Assembly (NCBI RefSeq): GCF_003002925.1
Contig: NZ_PVTK01000001.1
Span: 868,001 to 932,000 of the forward strand
Direction of reading: 5' to 3'
DNA from: Vreelandella songnenensis
Lineage (GTDB): Bacteria > Pseudomonadota > Gammaproteobacteria > Pseudomonadales > Halomonadaceae
Length of the DNA stretch: 64,000 nt
Shown piece after piece: positions 38,287 through 47,975 of this stretch. The translations under genes and the position numbers were made by a program. How positions within the stretch are numbered: position 1 is the stretch's first letter; every line of letters begins with the position of its first letter. The notes under the pieces were generated by a model. The model searched no databases. It had not been told where the DNA came from and was given only the letters and a program-made list of their open reading frames with translations.

Positions 38287-38817
38287 TCAGGTTTCGATGG
38301 CGCTCAGGCGTTTTTCCAACCGATAGCGCTTGAGCGACTCACCACTGCGCTCGACCCACTGCTCGCCGCGGTTTTCCCATCCGCGGCGCAGCAGGCGATC
38401 AAACAGCACCTCGCTTGCCTCGATCTCCACCCGGTCAACGCCCTGCTCCAGCAATATCCGTTCGGCATGGATCAGCAGCGTCGTGCCGATGCCACGGCCG
38501 GTTAGCGACGGCCAGACGTACAGGGTCTCGATGCGCCCCCCTTCGATGTCCAGCTCCAGAAACCCCACGCAGCGACCATCACACACAGCCACCAGCGTGG
38601 TGTAAAGCGCGTGACGTACCGCCCAGGCGCTGGCTTCGCGAGGCAGCGCATTGGCCCAGGCACGCCGCTGGCTCAACGCGTAGTGGCTCGCCGCCCCCTG
38701 CATGACCGCGTGGTAGAACACTTCAGCCTGGTCGGCGGCGTCACGCGCCAGGGCAGCGCGGTAGGTTATTCGGGCAGGAGAGGCTTCAGGCGCAGAAAGC
38801 TCGTCGGTCGTTGGCAT
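38287..38817 (-). CDS. GNAT-family N-acetyltransferase
   Basis: A 176-residue acetyltransferase of the GNAT fold. The acetyl-CoA-binding motif is VWPSLTGRGIGTTLL (Q/RxxGxG/A type) near residues 98-112, preceded by the beta-4 strand of the form GFLELDIEGGRIETLYV. AGAGG precedes the ATG. It converges with nadC, eight bases apart. The substrate cannot be told from sequence. Confidence 0.87.
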   Translation of the reverse strand: MPTTDELSAPEASPARITYRAALARDAADQAEVFYHAVMQGAASHYALSQRRAWANALPREASAWAVRHALYTTLVAVCDGRCVGFLELDIEGGRIETLYVWPSLTGRGIGTTLLIHAERILLEQGVDRVEIEASEVLFDRLLRRGWENRGEQWVERSGESLKRYRLEKRLSAIET

Positions 38818-38921
38818 GCATCACCTCTACACAGTGATCGAAAAGGGGGTTTACGGGATGCTCGGCGCGTAACGCCAAGCTGCTTTATACTGGGGCGCCT
38901 ATCTCAGCATAAGGCAGTATC

Positions 38922-39650
38922 ATGCACAACGCCCCTGCAGCGCCCTTTACGCTAACGCCGGTCGGTTACGTCGAGAGCGACTACCCGGACAAGTTTGGCA
39001 TCCCGCGCCAACCGGGCCTGGCGCCGGCAGCAGAGGCAAGTCTGGTACTGGTGGCACCCTACAACGACCCGCTCAGCGTGCGCGGTCTGGACGCCTTTAG
39101 CCATATCTGGGTGTCCTTCATCTTTCATCAAAGCCCTGAGCGCTGGACCCCGCTGGTACGCCCGCCCCGCCTGGGCGGCAATCAGAAAGTGGGCGTATTC
39201 GCCAGCCGCAGCACCCATCGCCCCAACCGGCTGGGACTCTCGCTGGTGAAACTGGCCGGCATCGACACACGCCAGGGCGTTCGCTTGAAACTGGAAGGCT
39301 GCGATCTGGTAAGCGGCACGCCGGTAGTGGATATCAAGCCCTACCTGCCCTGGGCAGAAGCGCGCCCGGATGCCAGCGCCGGCTTTGCCCCCGAGGCGCC
39401 GGGCCTGCTGCAGGTAAGCTTCCGCCAGCAGGCGCTTGAAACGCTGGCCGCACGCGCCGACAGCGCCACGCTACAGGCCTTGATCATCCAGGTACTTGGC
39501 CAGGACCCCCGCCCCGCCTACAAGCAAGACGACGAGAGCGAGCGGGTGTATGGCGTACGCCTGCGCGATGTGGATGTGAAATTCTGTGCCTTCAAGAACG
39601 ACGAAGCCACCACGTTGAACGTGGTGGCTATCGAGCGGGCTACGCCATAG
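38922..39650 (+). CDS. trmO: tRNA t6A37 N6-methyltransferase TrmO
   Basis: SAM-dependent methyltransferase of the TrmO/YaeB (TsaA-domain) family that converts t6A37 to m6t6A37 in tRNA-Thr. It has 242 residues. Motifs: PVGYVESDYPDKFGIPRQPG at the N-terminus, FSHIWVSFIFH, and VGVFASRSTHRPNRLGLSLV, which form the beta-barrel SAM site. The C-terminal YGVRLRDVDVKF is also typical. AAGG precedes the ATG. It converges with purC. Its substrate nucleotide is made by TsaB and partners, also present here. Confidence 0.93.
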   Translation: MHNAPAAPFTLTPVGYVESDYPDKFGIPRQPGLAPAAEASLVLVAPYNDPLSVRGLDAFSHIWVSFIFHQSPERWTPLVRPPRLGGNQKVGVFASRSTHRPNRLGLSLVKLAGIDTRQGVRLKLEGCDLVSGTPVVDIKPYLPWAEARPDASAGFAPEAPGLLQVSFRQQALETLAARADSATLQALIIQVLGQDPRPAYKQDDESERVYGVRLRDVDVKFCAFKNDEATTLNVVAIERATP

Positions 39651-39656
39651 TGATGT

Positions 39657-40376
39657 TTACGCCGTCGGAAAGGTAATACCCAGGCGCCGACCCACTTCCT
39701 CATAGGCTTCGATCACGCCACCCAGGCCCTGGCGGAAGCGGTCCTTGTCGAGCTTTTCGCGGGTATTGGCATCCCACAGGCGGCAGCCGTCCGGTGAGAA
39801 CTCGTCGCCCAGCACGACTTCGCCCTTGAACACGCCGAATTCCAGCTTGTAGTCCACCAGCAGCATGTCGCCCTCGGCGAAGAGCTGCTTGAGCACGTGA
39901 TTGACCTTGAAGGTCAACTTTTTCATCTGCGCAAGCTGCTCCGGGGTCGCCCAGCCGAAGGTTTCCGCCAGCGACTCGTTGATCATCGGGTCGCCCTTCT
40001 CGTCGTTCTTCAAGAATAGCTCGAAGGTGGGCGGTGTCAGCGCAATGCCCTCTTCAATGCCCAGACGCTTTACCAGCCCGCCTGCCGCGATGTTGCGCAC
40101 CACGCACTCCACCGGAATCATCTGCATCTTTTTCACCAGGCTTTCCGTGGGGGAAAGCTGCTTTTCAAAATGCGTGGGAATTCCGGCTTCCTGCAGGCGC
40201 TCCATGATGAACGCGTTGAAGATGTTGTTTACCATCCCTTTGCGGGCAAGAGCCTCTTTCTTCTTGCCGTCGAACGCGCTGGTGTCGTCACGAAAATGCA
40301 GCACCAGCAGGTCCGGATCGTCGGTGGTATATACAGATTTTGCCTTGCCGGCATAGAGTTCTTGGCGCTTTTCCAT
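39657..40376 (-). CDS. purC: SAICAR synthetase PurC
   Basis: Ligates CAIR and aspartate to SAICAR in purine synthesis. It has 239 residues, the short bacterial form. Motifs: [33 protein letters not shown]-like [13 protein letters not shown], and [18 protein letters not shown] 40376 with GGAG upstream is preferred over the longer frame. It follows bamC by 30 bases in the dapA-bamC-purC operon order known from E. coli and relatives. Confidence 0.97.
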   Translation of the reverse strand: MEKRQELYAGKAKSVYTTDDPDLLVLHFRDDTSAFDGKKKEALARKGMVNNIFNAFIMERLQEAGIPTHFEKQLSPTESLVKKMQMIPVECVVRNIAAGGLVKRLGIEEGIALTPPTFELFLKNDEKGDPMINESLAETFGWATPEQLAQMKKLTFKVNHVLKQLFAEGDMLLVDYKLEFGVFKGEVVLGDEFSPDGCRLWDANTREKLDKDRFRQGLGGVIEAYEEVGRRLGITFPTA

Positions 40377-40406
40377 GAGGGCTCCGAAAGGGATCAAGTC
40401 AACAGG

Positions 40407-41390
40407 TTAACGTAAATAGCTTGCCACACGCTCGATCAGCTCGCGCTGGTCGTCGGCGGTGAACGCCCGATCGCTGGCATTGACGGCCCGCAGAACGGTC
40501 TGATTGCCATCCGGCTGCAGCACCAGGCGTATTTCTTGTGACATCTGGCGCACGTCTCGACTGAATACCACCTGCAGCGGGTTGCGGCCGCGTTCGGTTT
40601 CGGTCATGTAATCGACCAGGAACGCATAGTTTTCAGCGTCGGCGCTCAAAAGATCGCGTTGCCCTTCCTGGGTAAAGTCCAGCGCCAGGTAGTGGTTTAG
40701 CTCGGCCCATACACGGTCCACCGGCTGGGGAATCACGGCTTCCCAGCCATCGCCCTGCTCGCGGATCTGCAGCGTTTGCTGGGTATTCAGACGCTGTGCG
40801 TTCCAGGAGGAAGTCACGCTCTGCGAGGCGCTGCGTGCGCTCAGGTACTCTTCCAGGGCGTCGAGACAGTTGGTGACCGTCTGGCCGCCACGTTCGCAGC
40901 GTACTTCGCTGTTGCCCGCGCGCATCGCGCTTTGCAGGCGCAGCTCGGCCTGGGAGGTCACGATGACGCCCTGAGATACATCGCTTTGCTGCACGCCCAG
41001 CTGGCGGCTTTGCGCAAAGGCTTCAAGCTGAGGCCAGACGGCGCCGGTGTCGGCAGCGACCACCAACCAGCTCTGATCACCTACCTGGCGGCGTTCGACG
41101 TATTCAGCTTCCAGGCCGCTGCCAATGGCCAGCGACTGGGGCGGGCGTATGTCCGCGGCTTCCTTGATGCGTGCGCCCTGCACAGCCGCTTGAGGAACGG
41201 GTAACGCGTCCTGATAGCGCTGAGCATTGCGGGTTTCAGGGAGCACCAGCGGCGGCGCCGGAGCGGCTTCCGTGTAGTCCAGGTTGCGGTCGTGGTAGTA
41301 ACCATCACGCGCACACCCAGCCAAAGCGACAGCCGTTACGAGTGCCAGCGGTATCCATTTAAGCGCACGTTTTTCAAGCACAGAGCTCAT
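40407..41390 (-). CDS. bamC: Outer-membrane assembly lipoprotein BamC
   Basis: A 327-residue lipoprotein component of the BAM complex for beta-barrel insertion. The signal peptide has a lipobox VALAGC near residue 25. The next 50-60 residues are the disordered segment that binds BamD (DYTEAAPAPPLVLPE), followed by two helix-grip domains. AAGGTGG precedes ATG 41390; the 20 upstream codons are not part of it. Located between dapA and purC as in E. coli. Confidence 0.92.
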   Translation of the reverse strand: MSSVLEKRALKWIPLALVTAVALAGCARDGYYHDRNLDYTEAAPAPPLVLPETRNAQRYQDALPVPQAAVQGARIKEAADIRPPQSLAIGSGLEAEYVERRQVGDQSWLVVAADTGAVWPQLEAFAQSRQLGVQQSDVSQGVIVTSQAELRLQSAMRAGNSEVRCERGGQTVTNCLDALEEYLSARSASQSVTSSWNAQRLNTQQTLQIREQGDGWEAVIPQPVDRVWAELNHYLALDFTQEGQRDLLSADAENYAFLVDYMTETERGRNPLQVVFSRDVRQMSQEIRLVLQPDGNQTVLRAVNASDRAFTADDQRELIERVASYLR

Positions 41391-41480
41391 CAAGCCACCT
41401 TCAGTCAACAGAGCAGCTGCCCGACCACATTTGGGTGCGCCGAGCAGCAAAAGTATCTCGCTGGATGCGATAAAAGAGCA

Positions 41481-42365
41481 TTACTCCTCGATCACGCCCG
41501 CCAGTTGCATCGCTTCACTCACAGTGGCGTGGTACTTCTCGGATAGCCACGTCAACGGCAGGCGAATCCCCGCGTCCATGTATCCCATGCGGTTAAGCGC
41601 CCATTTTACCGGAATCGGGTTCGACTCGATGCCCAGGTTGGTATGCAGCGGCATCAAGCGGGTGTTGATCTGGTGAGCTTTATCCGCATCGCCCGCCACC
41701 GCCGCCGCACACAGGTCGTGCATCGCCTTGGGTGCCACGTTCGCGGTCACCGAGATGTCGCCATGCCCGCCCATCAGCATGAAGTCACAGGCGGTTGCAT
41801 CATCACCGGAGTAGAGCATGAAATCGCTGCCTTTGAGGCGAGAGATTAGATCCTCTGCCCGCTCAAGGTTCCCGGTCGCATCTTTCAGGCCGATAATATT
41901 GTCCACGCTTGCCAGCCGCACCACGGTTTCATTGTACAGATCAGAGCAGGTGCGCCCCGGCACGTTGTACATGATGACCGGCAGCTTGCTGCCCTCGGCC
42001 ACGGCCTTGAAGTGCTGGTACAGGCCTTCCTGGGTCGGCTTGTTGTAGTACGGGCATACCGACAGGCAGTAGTCGGCGCCTACTTCGCTGGCGTAGCGGG
42101 CAAGTTCCACGGCTTCGGAGGTAGCGTTGGCACCGGTACCGGCGATCACCGGAATGCGCCCGTTGACTTCCTCGACAACGCTTCGGATGACGTCAAAGTG
42201 CTCGGCAAACGACATGGTGGTCGGCTCGCCGGTGGTGCCTGCAGCCACGATACCGTCAGTGCCGTTTTCAAGGTGGAAATTTACCAGACGGCGAAGCGCC
42301 TCCCAATCGATGTCGCCATTGACTTTCATCGGCGTCGCCAGGGCGACGATGCTGCCTGTGATCAT
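41481..42365 (-). CDS. dapA: 4-hydroxy-tetrahydrodipicolinate synthase DapA
   Basis: First committed step of lysine/diaminopimelate synthesis, condensing pyruvate with aspartate semialdehyde. It has 294 residues. Motifs: [10 protein letters not shown], the Tyr in MYNVPGRTC, and the Schiff-base Lys in [18 protein letters not shown] precedes ATG 42365, and sequence upstream of that ATG is not conserved. First gene of dapA-bamC-purC. Confidence 0.97.
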   Translation of the reverse strand: MITGSIVALATPMKVNGDIDWEALRRLVNFHLENGTDGIVAAGTTGEPTTMSFAEHFDVIRSVVEEVNGRIPVIAGTGANATSEAVELARYASEVGADYCLSVCPYYNKPTQEGLYQHFKAVAEGSKLPVIMYNVPGRTCSDLYNETVVRLASVDNIIGLKDATGNLERAEDLISRLKGSDFMLYSGDDATACDFMLMGGHGDISVTANVAPKAMHDLCAAAVAGDADKAHQINTRLMPLHTNLGIESNPIPVKWALNRMGYMDAGIRLPLTWLSEKYHATVSEAMQLAGVIEE

Positions 42366-42616
42366 CCGTTTATTCCTCACCTGCAAAATTGTGAAATCAA
42401 GCCCAGCGCGGGGCACCAAACAAGACGCCGGATGGCGGCCTGGAATATCAGCGCTATCACTCTTTTGGGCTTACAGGGGGTAAATGGTACTCAGGCGATT
42501 CAAGCCTGTACAGCGCAAACCGCAGTGAGTTTGCGCTACACGCCTCATCCGCCTTTGACATGCTGCCTCAGGTTGCGTGTAATCACCCCAACCCTCGCCC
42601 ATCACAAGGAGTCTGC

Positions 42617-43093
42617 ATGAGCATTGAAATAGGCCAACCCGTTCCCGATTTTTCCGCCAGCGCCACCGGTGACACGACCGTGACGCTTGCCGAGCTGCGC
42701 GGCAAGCAGGTCGTCATCTACTTCTACCCGAAGGCCAGCACGCCGGGCTGCACCACCCAGGGCGGTGACTTTCGCGACCGCAAGACCGCCTTCGATGAGG
42801 CCAACACCGTGATACTGGGCGTTTCAAGAGACGGTCTGCGCGCCCAGGAGAACTTCAAGGCCAAGCAGGATTTCAACTTTGCGCTGATTTCCGACAAGGA
42901 TGAAACGCTCTGCACGTTGTTTGACGTGATCAAGCTGAAAAAGATGTACGGCAAGGAGCACCTGGGCATTGAGCGCAGCACCTTCTTGATTGACGCAGAG
43001 GGCCGGCTTGCCAAAGCGTGGCGCGGCGTCAAGGTGCCGGGCCATGTAGAAGAGGTATTGGCCGCAGCGCAGGCGTTAAGCACCGGCCAGTAA
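42617..43093 (+). CDS. bcp: PrxQ/Bcp-type peroxiredoxin, apparently lacking the adjacent resolving Cys
   Basis: A 158-residue thiol peroxidase that reduces peroxides. The peroxidatic cysteine is in STPGCTTQ near residue 45. In E. coli Bcp the resolving cysteine is five residues later; here the sequence reads GCTTQGGDFRD with glycine at that place. The only other cysteine is in ETLCTLF near 98, so it is either a 1-Cys enzyme or uses that residue. AAGGAG precedes the ATG. It is divergent from dapA, and a strong hairpin follows. Confidence 0.93.
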   Translation: MSIEIGQPVPDFSASATGDTTVTLAELRGKQVVIYFYPKASTPGCTTQGGDFRDRKTAFDEANTVILGVSRDGLRAQENFKAKQDFNFALISDKDETLCTLFDVIKLKKMYGKEHLGIERSTFLIDAEGRLAKAWRGVKVPGHVEEVLAAAQALSTGQ

Positions 43094-43099
43094 GCTAAG

Positions 43100-43126
43100 C
43101 GCCCGCTCGGTATCACCGAGCGGGCG
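43100..43126 (+). terminator. Terminator hairpin after bcp
   Basis: A 12-base perfect stem (CGCCCGCTCGGT pairs with ACCGAGCGGGCG) with a 3-base ATC loop, six bases after the bcp stop. The T run after it is weak. It may also serve the convergent permease transcript. Confidence 0.7.
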
Positions 43127-43203
43127 TCATTCGAGGCGTTTTCTGCCAGCGTTCTACGCGCTATAACGCCAAATAGCCGTGTGACGCTACCCGCCCTGCC
43201 AAG

Positions 43204-44301
43204 CTAGGAATCCACGCGCACAATGCCGCTGGCCGCTTCCTGTTCGCGAATGCCGCGCGGCCAGGCGTAGATCAACGCCTTCAGCAGCGTTGCCAGCGGG
43301 ATGGCGAAGAACACTCCCCAAAATCCCCAGATACCGCCAAAGAAGAGTACCGCCACGATGATGGAAACCGGGTGGATGTTGTTGGTTTCAGAAAACAGCA
43401 CCGGCGAAAGCACGTTGCCATCCAGCGCCTGGATAACACCATAGGCCACCAGAACGTAAAAGAACTGATCGCTCAAACCGAAATAGAAACCCGCCACCGC
43501 GGCCACGGGTAGCGTCGCCACTGCCGCGCCAATGAACGGCACCAGCACTGAAAACCCGACCAACACGGCCAAGAGCGCCGTATAGGGCAGCCCGAAAAAG
43601 GTGAAGGTGAAAAACGCAACCGTTCCCACGATCATGATCTCGATGAACTTGCCGCGGATATAGTTGGCAATCTGATGATCCATCTCCTGCCAGATGCGGG
43701 TCAGCAGGCTACGCTTTTGCGGCAGCAGCGAAAGCGTAAAACCGACCAGCACTTCACGATCCTTGAGCATGAAAAAGACCAGAATGGGCACCAGCACCAG
43801 ATAGATGATCAGCGACATCACGTTGCCAAGCGAGGCAAGCGAAAGCGTCAGAGCGCGCTGGCCCAGCTGGCTGATCTCGCGACTTGCCACGCCGATCCAG
43901 CTCTGCATCTGATCAGGCGTGATCAGGTTGGGGTAGCGCGCCTGCATCTCGTCAAGCCATGCCTGACCGCTGGCGAACATTCGCGGCGTTTCCTGCACAA
44001 GCCCCACCAGCTGATTCCAGATCAGCGGCATCAGGATAAACGCAAGCGTCAGCAGCACACTGACAAAGGCCAGGAAGACGCTGATGACGGCCAAGAGATG
44101 CGGCACGCCGCGCCGGGTCAGCGTGCTGACCACGCCTTGAAGTAAAAAGGCCAGTATCAGCGCAGTAAAAAACGGCGCCAGCATGCGGCCAAACCAGATG
44201 ATGGCAGCAAATCCCGCCACCAGTATCAGCAGCAGCACCAGCGCCTCTTCATCGGAGAAGTAGCGCTCAACCCAGCTTTTCAGAATCGTCCGCATGGTCA
44301 T
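43204..44301 (-). CDS. AI-2E-family membrane transporter (PerM/YdiK type)
   Basis: A 365-residue integral membrane protein with about eight helices, of the AI-2E/PerM permease family. The helical segments, the hydrophilic loop near residues 120-170, and the C-terminal block ending GGIWGFWGVFFAIPLATLLKA match the family. The substrate is unproven for most members. The ATG at 44301 overlaps the tusA stop (ATGA), giving coupled translation; GGGGGA lies upstream. The pairing with tusA is a recurrent order in this group. Confidence 0.88.
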   Translation of the reverse strand: MTMRTILKSWVERYFSDEEALVLLLILVAGFAAIIWFGRMLAPFFTALILAFLLQGVVSTLTRRGVPHLLAVISVFLAFVSVLLTLAFILMPLIWNQLVGLVQETPRMFASGQAWLDEMQARYPNLITPDQMQSWIGVASREISQLGQRALTLSLASLGNVMSLIIYLVLVPILVFFMLKDREVLVGFTLSLLPQKRSLLTRIWQEMDHQIANYIRGKFIEIMIVGTVAFFTFTFFGLPYTALLAVLVGFSVLVPFIGAAVATLPVAAVAGFYFGLSDQFFYVLVAYGVIQALDGNVLSPVLFSETNNIHPVSIIVAVLFFGGIWGFWGVFFAIPLATLLKALIYAWPRGIREQEAASGIVRVDS

Positions 44302-44561
44302 GGACGCACATCCCCCGCCTTGCGTATCCAGAAGATGTACCCATCTCCCTGCTGTGTTCGCGCTTCCATGGTGTGGCCGCTCTGCTGGGTAAAAGACGCC
44401 ATGTCGCGCCATGAACCCGCATCCGAGGCGCGCACCTCCAGCAGTTGACCGGCGGCCAGCCCGGCAAGCGCCTGCTTGGCCTTGAGCAGAGGCAACGGAC
44501 AGTGCAGCCCGCTTGCATCAAGTATCTGGTCGGGCTGAAGGCCTGTCGATGATTCAGACAT
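44298..44561 (-). CDS. tusA: TusA-family sulfur carrier
   Basis: An 87-residue sulfur-carrier protein. The family signature LDASGLHCPLPLLKAKQAL holds the sulfur-accepting cysteine (C19), followed by the alpha/beta fold ending in a strand YIFWIRK. It may relay sulfur for tRNA thiolation or other sulfur transfer. GGGAG precedes ATG 44561. The longer open frame upstream is not coding. It overlaps the next gene by four bases. Confidence 0.9.
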   Translation of the reverse strand: MSESSTGLQPDQILDASGLHCPLPLLKAKQALAGLAAGQLLEVRASDAGSWRDMASFTQQSGHTMEARTQQGDGYIFWIRKAGDVRP

Positions 44562-44714
44562 ACGTACTCCCAAAAATGCCTGCATGAACACCGCATTGTT
44601 GCATAAACTGTTTACTTTGCGATGTTCAATGCGTATTTGATTTAACGGCACGTCACTGCACCCATCAATATTCCAGGTTGACCGCTGCGCCTTACCCTTA
44701 TCAATGAGGATGCC

Positions 44715-46175
44715 ATGCCGCACTTACGGAACGCTTACTCTCGCGGGCTCAAAGCGCTGGTCGTTGCTTTAAGCCTTAGCGCCCTGAGCCCCACCAGCTA
44801 CGCACTCAACGACTACCATCTGCCCACGCTTGGCGGTGCCGCATCATCGGCGACCAGCGAGGAGTTCCGGCTAGGGCGCGCCTGGCTGCGTCAGTTCCGC
44901 GCCCAGGCACCACAATGGCAGGACCCGATCGTCAGCGATTACCTGGATAACCTGGTGGCCCGGCTGATCCCCTACAGCCAGATGGGCAGCCTGCAGACCA
45001 CCACGGTGATGGTGGATAACCGTTCGCTCAACGCTTTTGCCGTGCCCGGCGGCGTGATTGGCATCAACTCCGGGCTGTTCGCCTTTGCCGAGGATGAAGG
45101 GGCGTTCGTATCGGTCATCGCTCACGAGCTTGGTCATCTCTCGCAGCGCCACTACGCGCGCGGCAGCGCCAGGGCCGAGCAGACACAGCTACCCGCCATG
45201 GCGGCCATGCTGGCCGGCATGCTGGTCGCCGCCAGCGGTGGCGGCGACGCGGGCCTGGCGGCGGCCATGGGTTCCCAGGCGGCGCTGATTCAAGATCAGC
45301 TCACCTACTCGCGGCGCTTCGAGCAGGAGGCCGACCGCATTGGCCTGCAGGCCATGGCCGATGCCGGGTACGACCCCGAAGCCATGGTGCGCATGTTTGC
45401 CGCCATGCAGCGAATGGCGCGCCTGCAGGGCGGCACGCCGCCGGAATTTCTGCTTACCCACCCGGTGTCCGACAGCCGCCTGAGCGATGCCCAGGCACGC
45501 GCCTCGCAGCTGAGCGTCGCCAATGCTCACACCAGCGATACGCTTTACGACATGATGCGCGCCCGCGCCCTGCTGAGCATTTACAGCAATTCGCCCCAGC
45601 AGGCCGCTTCCCGGCTTGCTCAAGAGGGCGCGGAAGAGCCCGCCCGCCGCTACCTGGATGCGCTGATTGCGGCACGTAACGGCCAGGCTGACCGCGCGCT
45701 GCAGATGATCGACCAACTGGCTGCCGAGCTGCCCGACTACGGCATGCTACCTGCCACCGGCGCAAGCCTTGCCCTGGAAGCTCAGCGCTACGACGACGCC
45801 ATCAGCCGCAGCCAGCGCCTGCTGCGCTTCATGCCGGGCTATCTGCCCGCCCAACTGGTACTGGCGGAAGCGCAGTTGCAGCGCGACCCGAACGACGCCT
45901 ACGCGCTCTTGAACGAGATTACGGCACGCCACCCAGAAAACCCGCAGGGTTTCAATCTGCTGGCCGAAGCGGCCGGGCGCAGCGGCCACAATAGCTGGGG
46001 GCATCTGGCCCGCGCCGAGCATCTGCAGCTGACCGGACGGGTCGATCAAGGCATACGCCAGCTCTCCCTGGCCCAGGACGCCGCTGAGCGCGAAAACGAT
46101 CAGCAGGCGCTGGCGCGCATCGAGCAGCGCCGCGAAGCCTTTATCGAGTACCGCAAGGCACTGGACGACTTCTAG
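44715..46175 (+). CDS. bepA: Periplasmic M48 metalloprotease/chaperone BepA
   Basis: Periplasmic zinc protease and chaperone for outer-membrane proteins such as LptD. It has 486 residues. A signal peptide (about 1-30, ending SYALND) precedes the M48 domain with HELGH near residue 137 and the third-ligand region EQEADRIG. TPR-type repeats fill the C-terminal half (about 290-480). GAGGATG precedes the ATG. Family and domain order agree with E. coli BepA (YfgC). Confidence 0.94.
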   Translation: MPHLRNAYSRGLKALVVALSLSALSPTSYALNDYHLPTLGGAASSATSEEFRLGRAWLRQFRAQAPQWQDPIVSDYLDNLVARLIPYSQMGSLQTTTVMVDNRSLNAFAVPGGVIGINSGLFAFAEDEGAFVSVIAHELGHLSQRHYARGSARAEQTQLPAMAAMLAGMLVAASGGGDAGLAAAMGSQAALIQDQLTYSRRFEQEADRIGLQAMADAGYDPEAMVRMFAAMQRMARLQGGTPPEFLLTHPVSDSRLSDAQARASQLSVANAHTSDTLYDMMRARALLSIYSNSPQQAASRLAQEGAEEPARRYLDALIAARNGQADRALQMIDQLAAELPDYGMLPATGASLALEAQRYDDAISRSQRLLRFMPGYLPAQLVLAEAQLQRDPNDAYALLNEITARHPENPQGFNLLAEAAGRSGHNSWGHLARAEHLQLTGRVDQGIRQLSLAQDAAERENDQQALARIEQRREAFIEYRKALDDF

Positions 46176-46190
46176 CCCCACCGCCCATGC

Positions 46191-46219
46191 AATGCGCCCG
46201 GCTTTTAGCCGGGCGCATT
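46191..46219. terminator. Bidirectional terminator between bepA and nadA
   Basis: A 12-base stem (AATGCGCCCGGC pairs with GCCGGGCGCATT) with a TTTTA loop, between two convergent genes, with short T/A runs outside. Confidence 0.85.
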
Positions 46220-46249
46220 TACAGCGGGACGCTTCGGTCCATCCAGGTA

Positions 46250-47281
46250 CTAGCGCTGGGCGTTGAAACCCAGCATCCGCTCCAGCGGCTTCAGCGCGCG
46301 CAGGCGCAGGGCCTCGTCCACCAGAATTTCACCGCTGCCCTGGCGCAGGGCGTCGGCCAGGTTATCCAGCCCGTTCATGGCCATCCACGGACAGTGGGCA
46401 CAGCTGCGGCAGGTGGCACCGTTACCCGCGGTAGGCGCCTCGAACAGCGCCTTGTCCGGCACCGCCTGCTGCATCTTGAAGAAAATCCCCCGGTCCGTGG
46501 CCACTATCAGCTTGTCGTTGGGCAGCGCCTTTGCGGCGCTGATCAGCTGCGAGGTCGACCCGGCCACATCGGCCATGCGCACCACAGGCTCCGGCGATTC
46601 CGGATGTACCAGCACCGCGGCGTCAGGATAAAGGCGCTTGAGGTCTGCAATCCCCTTGGCCTTGAACTCTTCATGGACGATACAGGCGCCATCCCACAGC
46701 AGCATATCCGCGCCGGTCTTTTTCTGGATATAGCCACCCAGGTGCTTGTCCGGCGCCCACAGGATCTTCTCCCCTTTCGCCTGCAGATGCTCGATCACTT
46801 CAACGGCAATGGAGGAGGTCACCACCCAGTCAGCGCGCGCCTTGACCGCGGCCGACGTGTTGGCATACACCACCACCGTGCGATCCGGATGGGCGTCGCA
46901 GAAGGCGCTGAACGCCGCTTCCGGACAGCCGATATCCAGCGAGCAGGTGGCCTCGAGCGTGGGCATGAGCACACGCTTTTCCGGGGACAGGATCTTGGCC
47001 GTCTCGCCCATGAAGCGCACGCCCGCCACCACCAGCGTGGTAGCCTCGTGGCGAGCCCCGAAGCGGGCCATTTCCAGGGAATCTGCCACGCAGCCGCCGG
47101 TCTCTTCCGCGAGCTGCTGAATGGCATCATCGGTATAGTAATGGGCGACCAGTACCGCATTGTTTGCCTCAAGCAGCGCTTTTATGTCAGCCACGCGCGC
47201 CTGGTCTTCAGCGGGAATACGGGTAGGGCAATAAGGGCTTTGTAGCGGAGCATCAAGCTCTGCTGTAGTCATCATAGTCAT
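46250..47281 (-). CDS. nadA: Quinolinate synthase NadA
   Basis: [4Fe-4S] enzyme that condenses iminoaspartate and dihydroxyacetone phosphate to quinolinate, the substrate of NadC. It has 343 residues. Cluster cysteines are in [16 protein letters not shown] and [20 protein letters not shown] and HPESPEPV are also typical. ATG 47281 is chosen over GTG 47293. A 7-base hairpin (AACAGGG/CCCTGTT, 47301-47319) lies about 20 bases upstream of the start and could affect expression. Confidence 0.96.
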   Translation of the reverse strand: MTMMTTAELDAPLQSPYCPTRIPAEDQARVADIKALLEANNAVLVAHYYTDDAIQQLAEETGGCVADSLEMARFGARHEATTLVVAGVRFMGETAKILSPEKRVLMPTLEATCSLDIGCPEAAFSAFCDAHPDRTVVVYANTSAAVKARADWVVTSSIAVEVIEHLQAKGEKILWAPDKHLGGYIQKKTGADMLLWDGACIVHEEFKAKGIADLKRLYPDAAVLVHPESPEPVVRMADVAGSTSQLISAAKALPNDKLIVATDRGIFFKMQQAVPDKALFEAPTAGNGATCRSCAHCPWMAMNGLDNLADALRQGSGEILVDEALRLRALKPLERMLGFNAQR

Positions 47282-47508
47282 CGTGTCTACCACTGTGACG
47301 AACAGGGAATCCCCCTGTTAACCATCGTCGCGGCAGTGTCATCCACACCTGCCGCTCGCGATTGCACCAGCCCGCTGCGTCTTTCGCGGTGGCCTGCTGC
47401 GGTCGGCTTTTCCGCCACTGCTTTTAAGCGGCGTGAAAGCGTGGCCTTATTGTGGTGGCAAGCGGCCGGGCTTCGCAAGTGGCACTCGAGGGGAATCGCG
47501 CATGGCAA

Positions 47509-47541
47509 AACGCCCCTGGCAGCGAGGCTACCAGGGGCGTT
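47509..47541 (-). terminator. Terminator of the tRNA-Lys operon
   Basis: An 11-base perfect stem (AACGCCCCTGG pairs with CCAGGGGCGTT), lying six bases past the 3' end of the tRNA-Lys gene and followed by TT on the minus strand. It ends the two-gene tRNA operon. Confidence 0.85.
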
Positions 47542-47546
47542 GAATT

Positions 47547-47622
47547 TGGTGGGTCGTGTAGGATTCGAACCTACGACCAATTGATTAAAAGTCAACTGCT
47601 CTACCAACTGAGCTAACGACCC
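47547..47622 (-). tRNA. tRNA-Lys (TTT)
   Basis: A 76-base cloverleaf on the minus strand beginning GGGTCGTTAGCTCAG, with CCA encoded. The anticodon loop CTTTTAA gives TTT. It is identical to the copy at 47687 and lies second in transcription order. Confidence 0.97.
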
Positions 47623-47686
47623 AAATTCTTGCTTGACTTGCGTTTTACGACAACGCTTTCAAGATCGCGCCGCCTTTTCGTTCGAG

Positions 47687-47762
47687 TGGTGGGTCGTGTA
47701 GGATTCGAACCTACGACCAATTGATTAAAAGTCAACTGCTCTACCAACTGAGCTAACGACCC
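47687..47762 (-). tRNA. tRNA-Lys (TTT)
   Basis: First of two identical tRNA-Lys genes in transcription order, with anticodon TTT and encoded CCA. A promoter starts 17 bases upstream. Confidence 0.97.
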
Positions 47763-47778
47763 CCTCGAACGGATGCAT

Positions 47779-47807
47779 ATAGTACAGATACGACTTATGG
47801 ATGGCAA
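47779..47807 (-). promoter_or_regulatory. Sigma-70 promoter of the tRNA-Lys operon
   Basis: On the minus strand, -35 TTGCCA (47802-47807) and -10 TACTAT (47779-47784) are separated by the ideal 17 bases. The tRNA begins 16 bases downstream of the -10 box. Confidence 0.72.
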
Positions 47808-47927
47808 GGGCTTTTTTAGCTTTCTATCAGCGCTTTCTGAACATGATCAATTAGCTGGATCAAATAATCGAAAGCGGCCTTGCCATCGACCCCGCTGATT
47901 GGGGTGATTCCAGGGCCGGGCTCCTGA

Positions 47928-47964
47928 AAAGCGCGCGCCGGTTTCATCACCGGCGCCGCGCTTT
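47928..47964 (-). terminator. Terminator after rluB
   Basis: A long, slightly imperfect stem (AAAGCGCG and CGCCGG pair with CCGGCG and CGCGCTTT around one unpaired base), just past the rluB stop, followed by TTTTC on the minus strand. It separates scpAB-rluB from the tRNA operon. Confidence 0.75.
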
Positions 47965-47975
47965 CCAAACGCCTC

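Noticed and set aside
47287-47607. Open frame on the minus strand across the tRNA-Lys gene (and a similar one at 47613-47807)
   Set aside because: It translates the tRNA sequence itself (MVEQLTFNQLVVGSNPTRP), a familiar false gene call.
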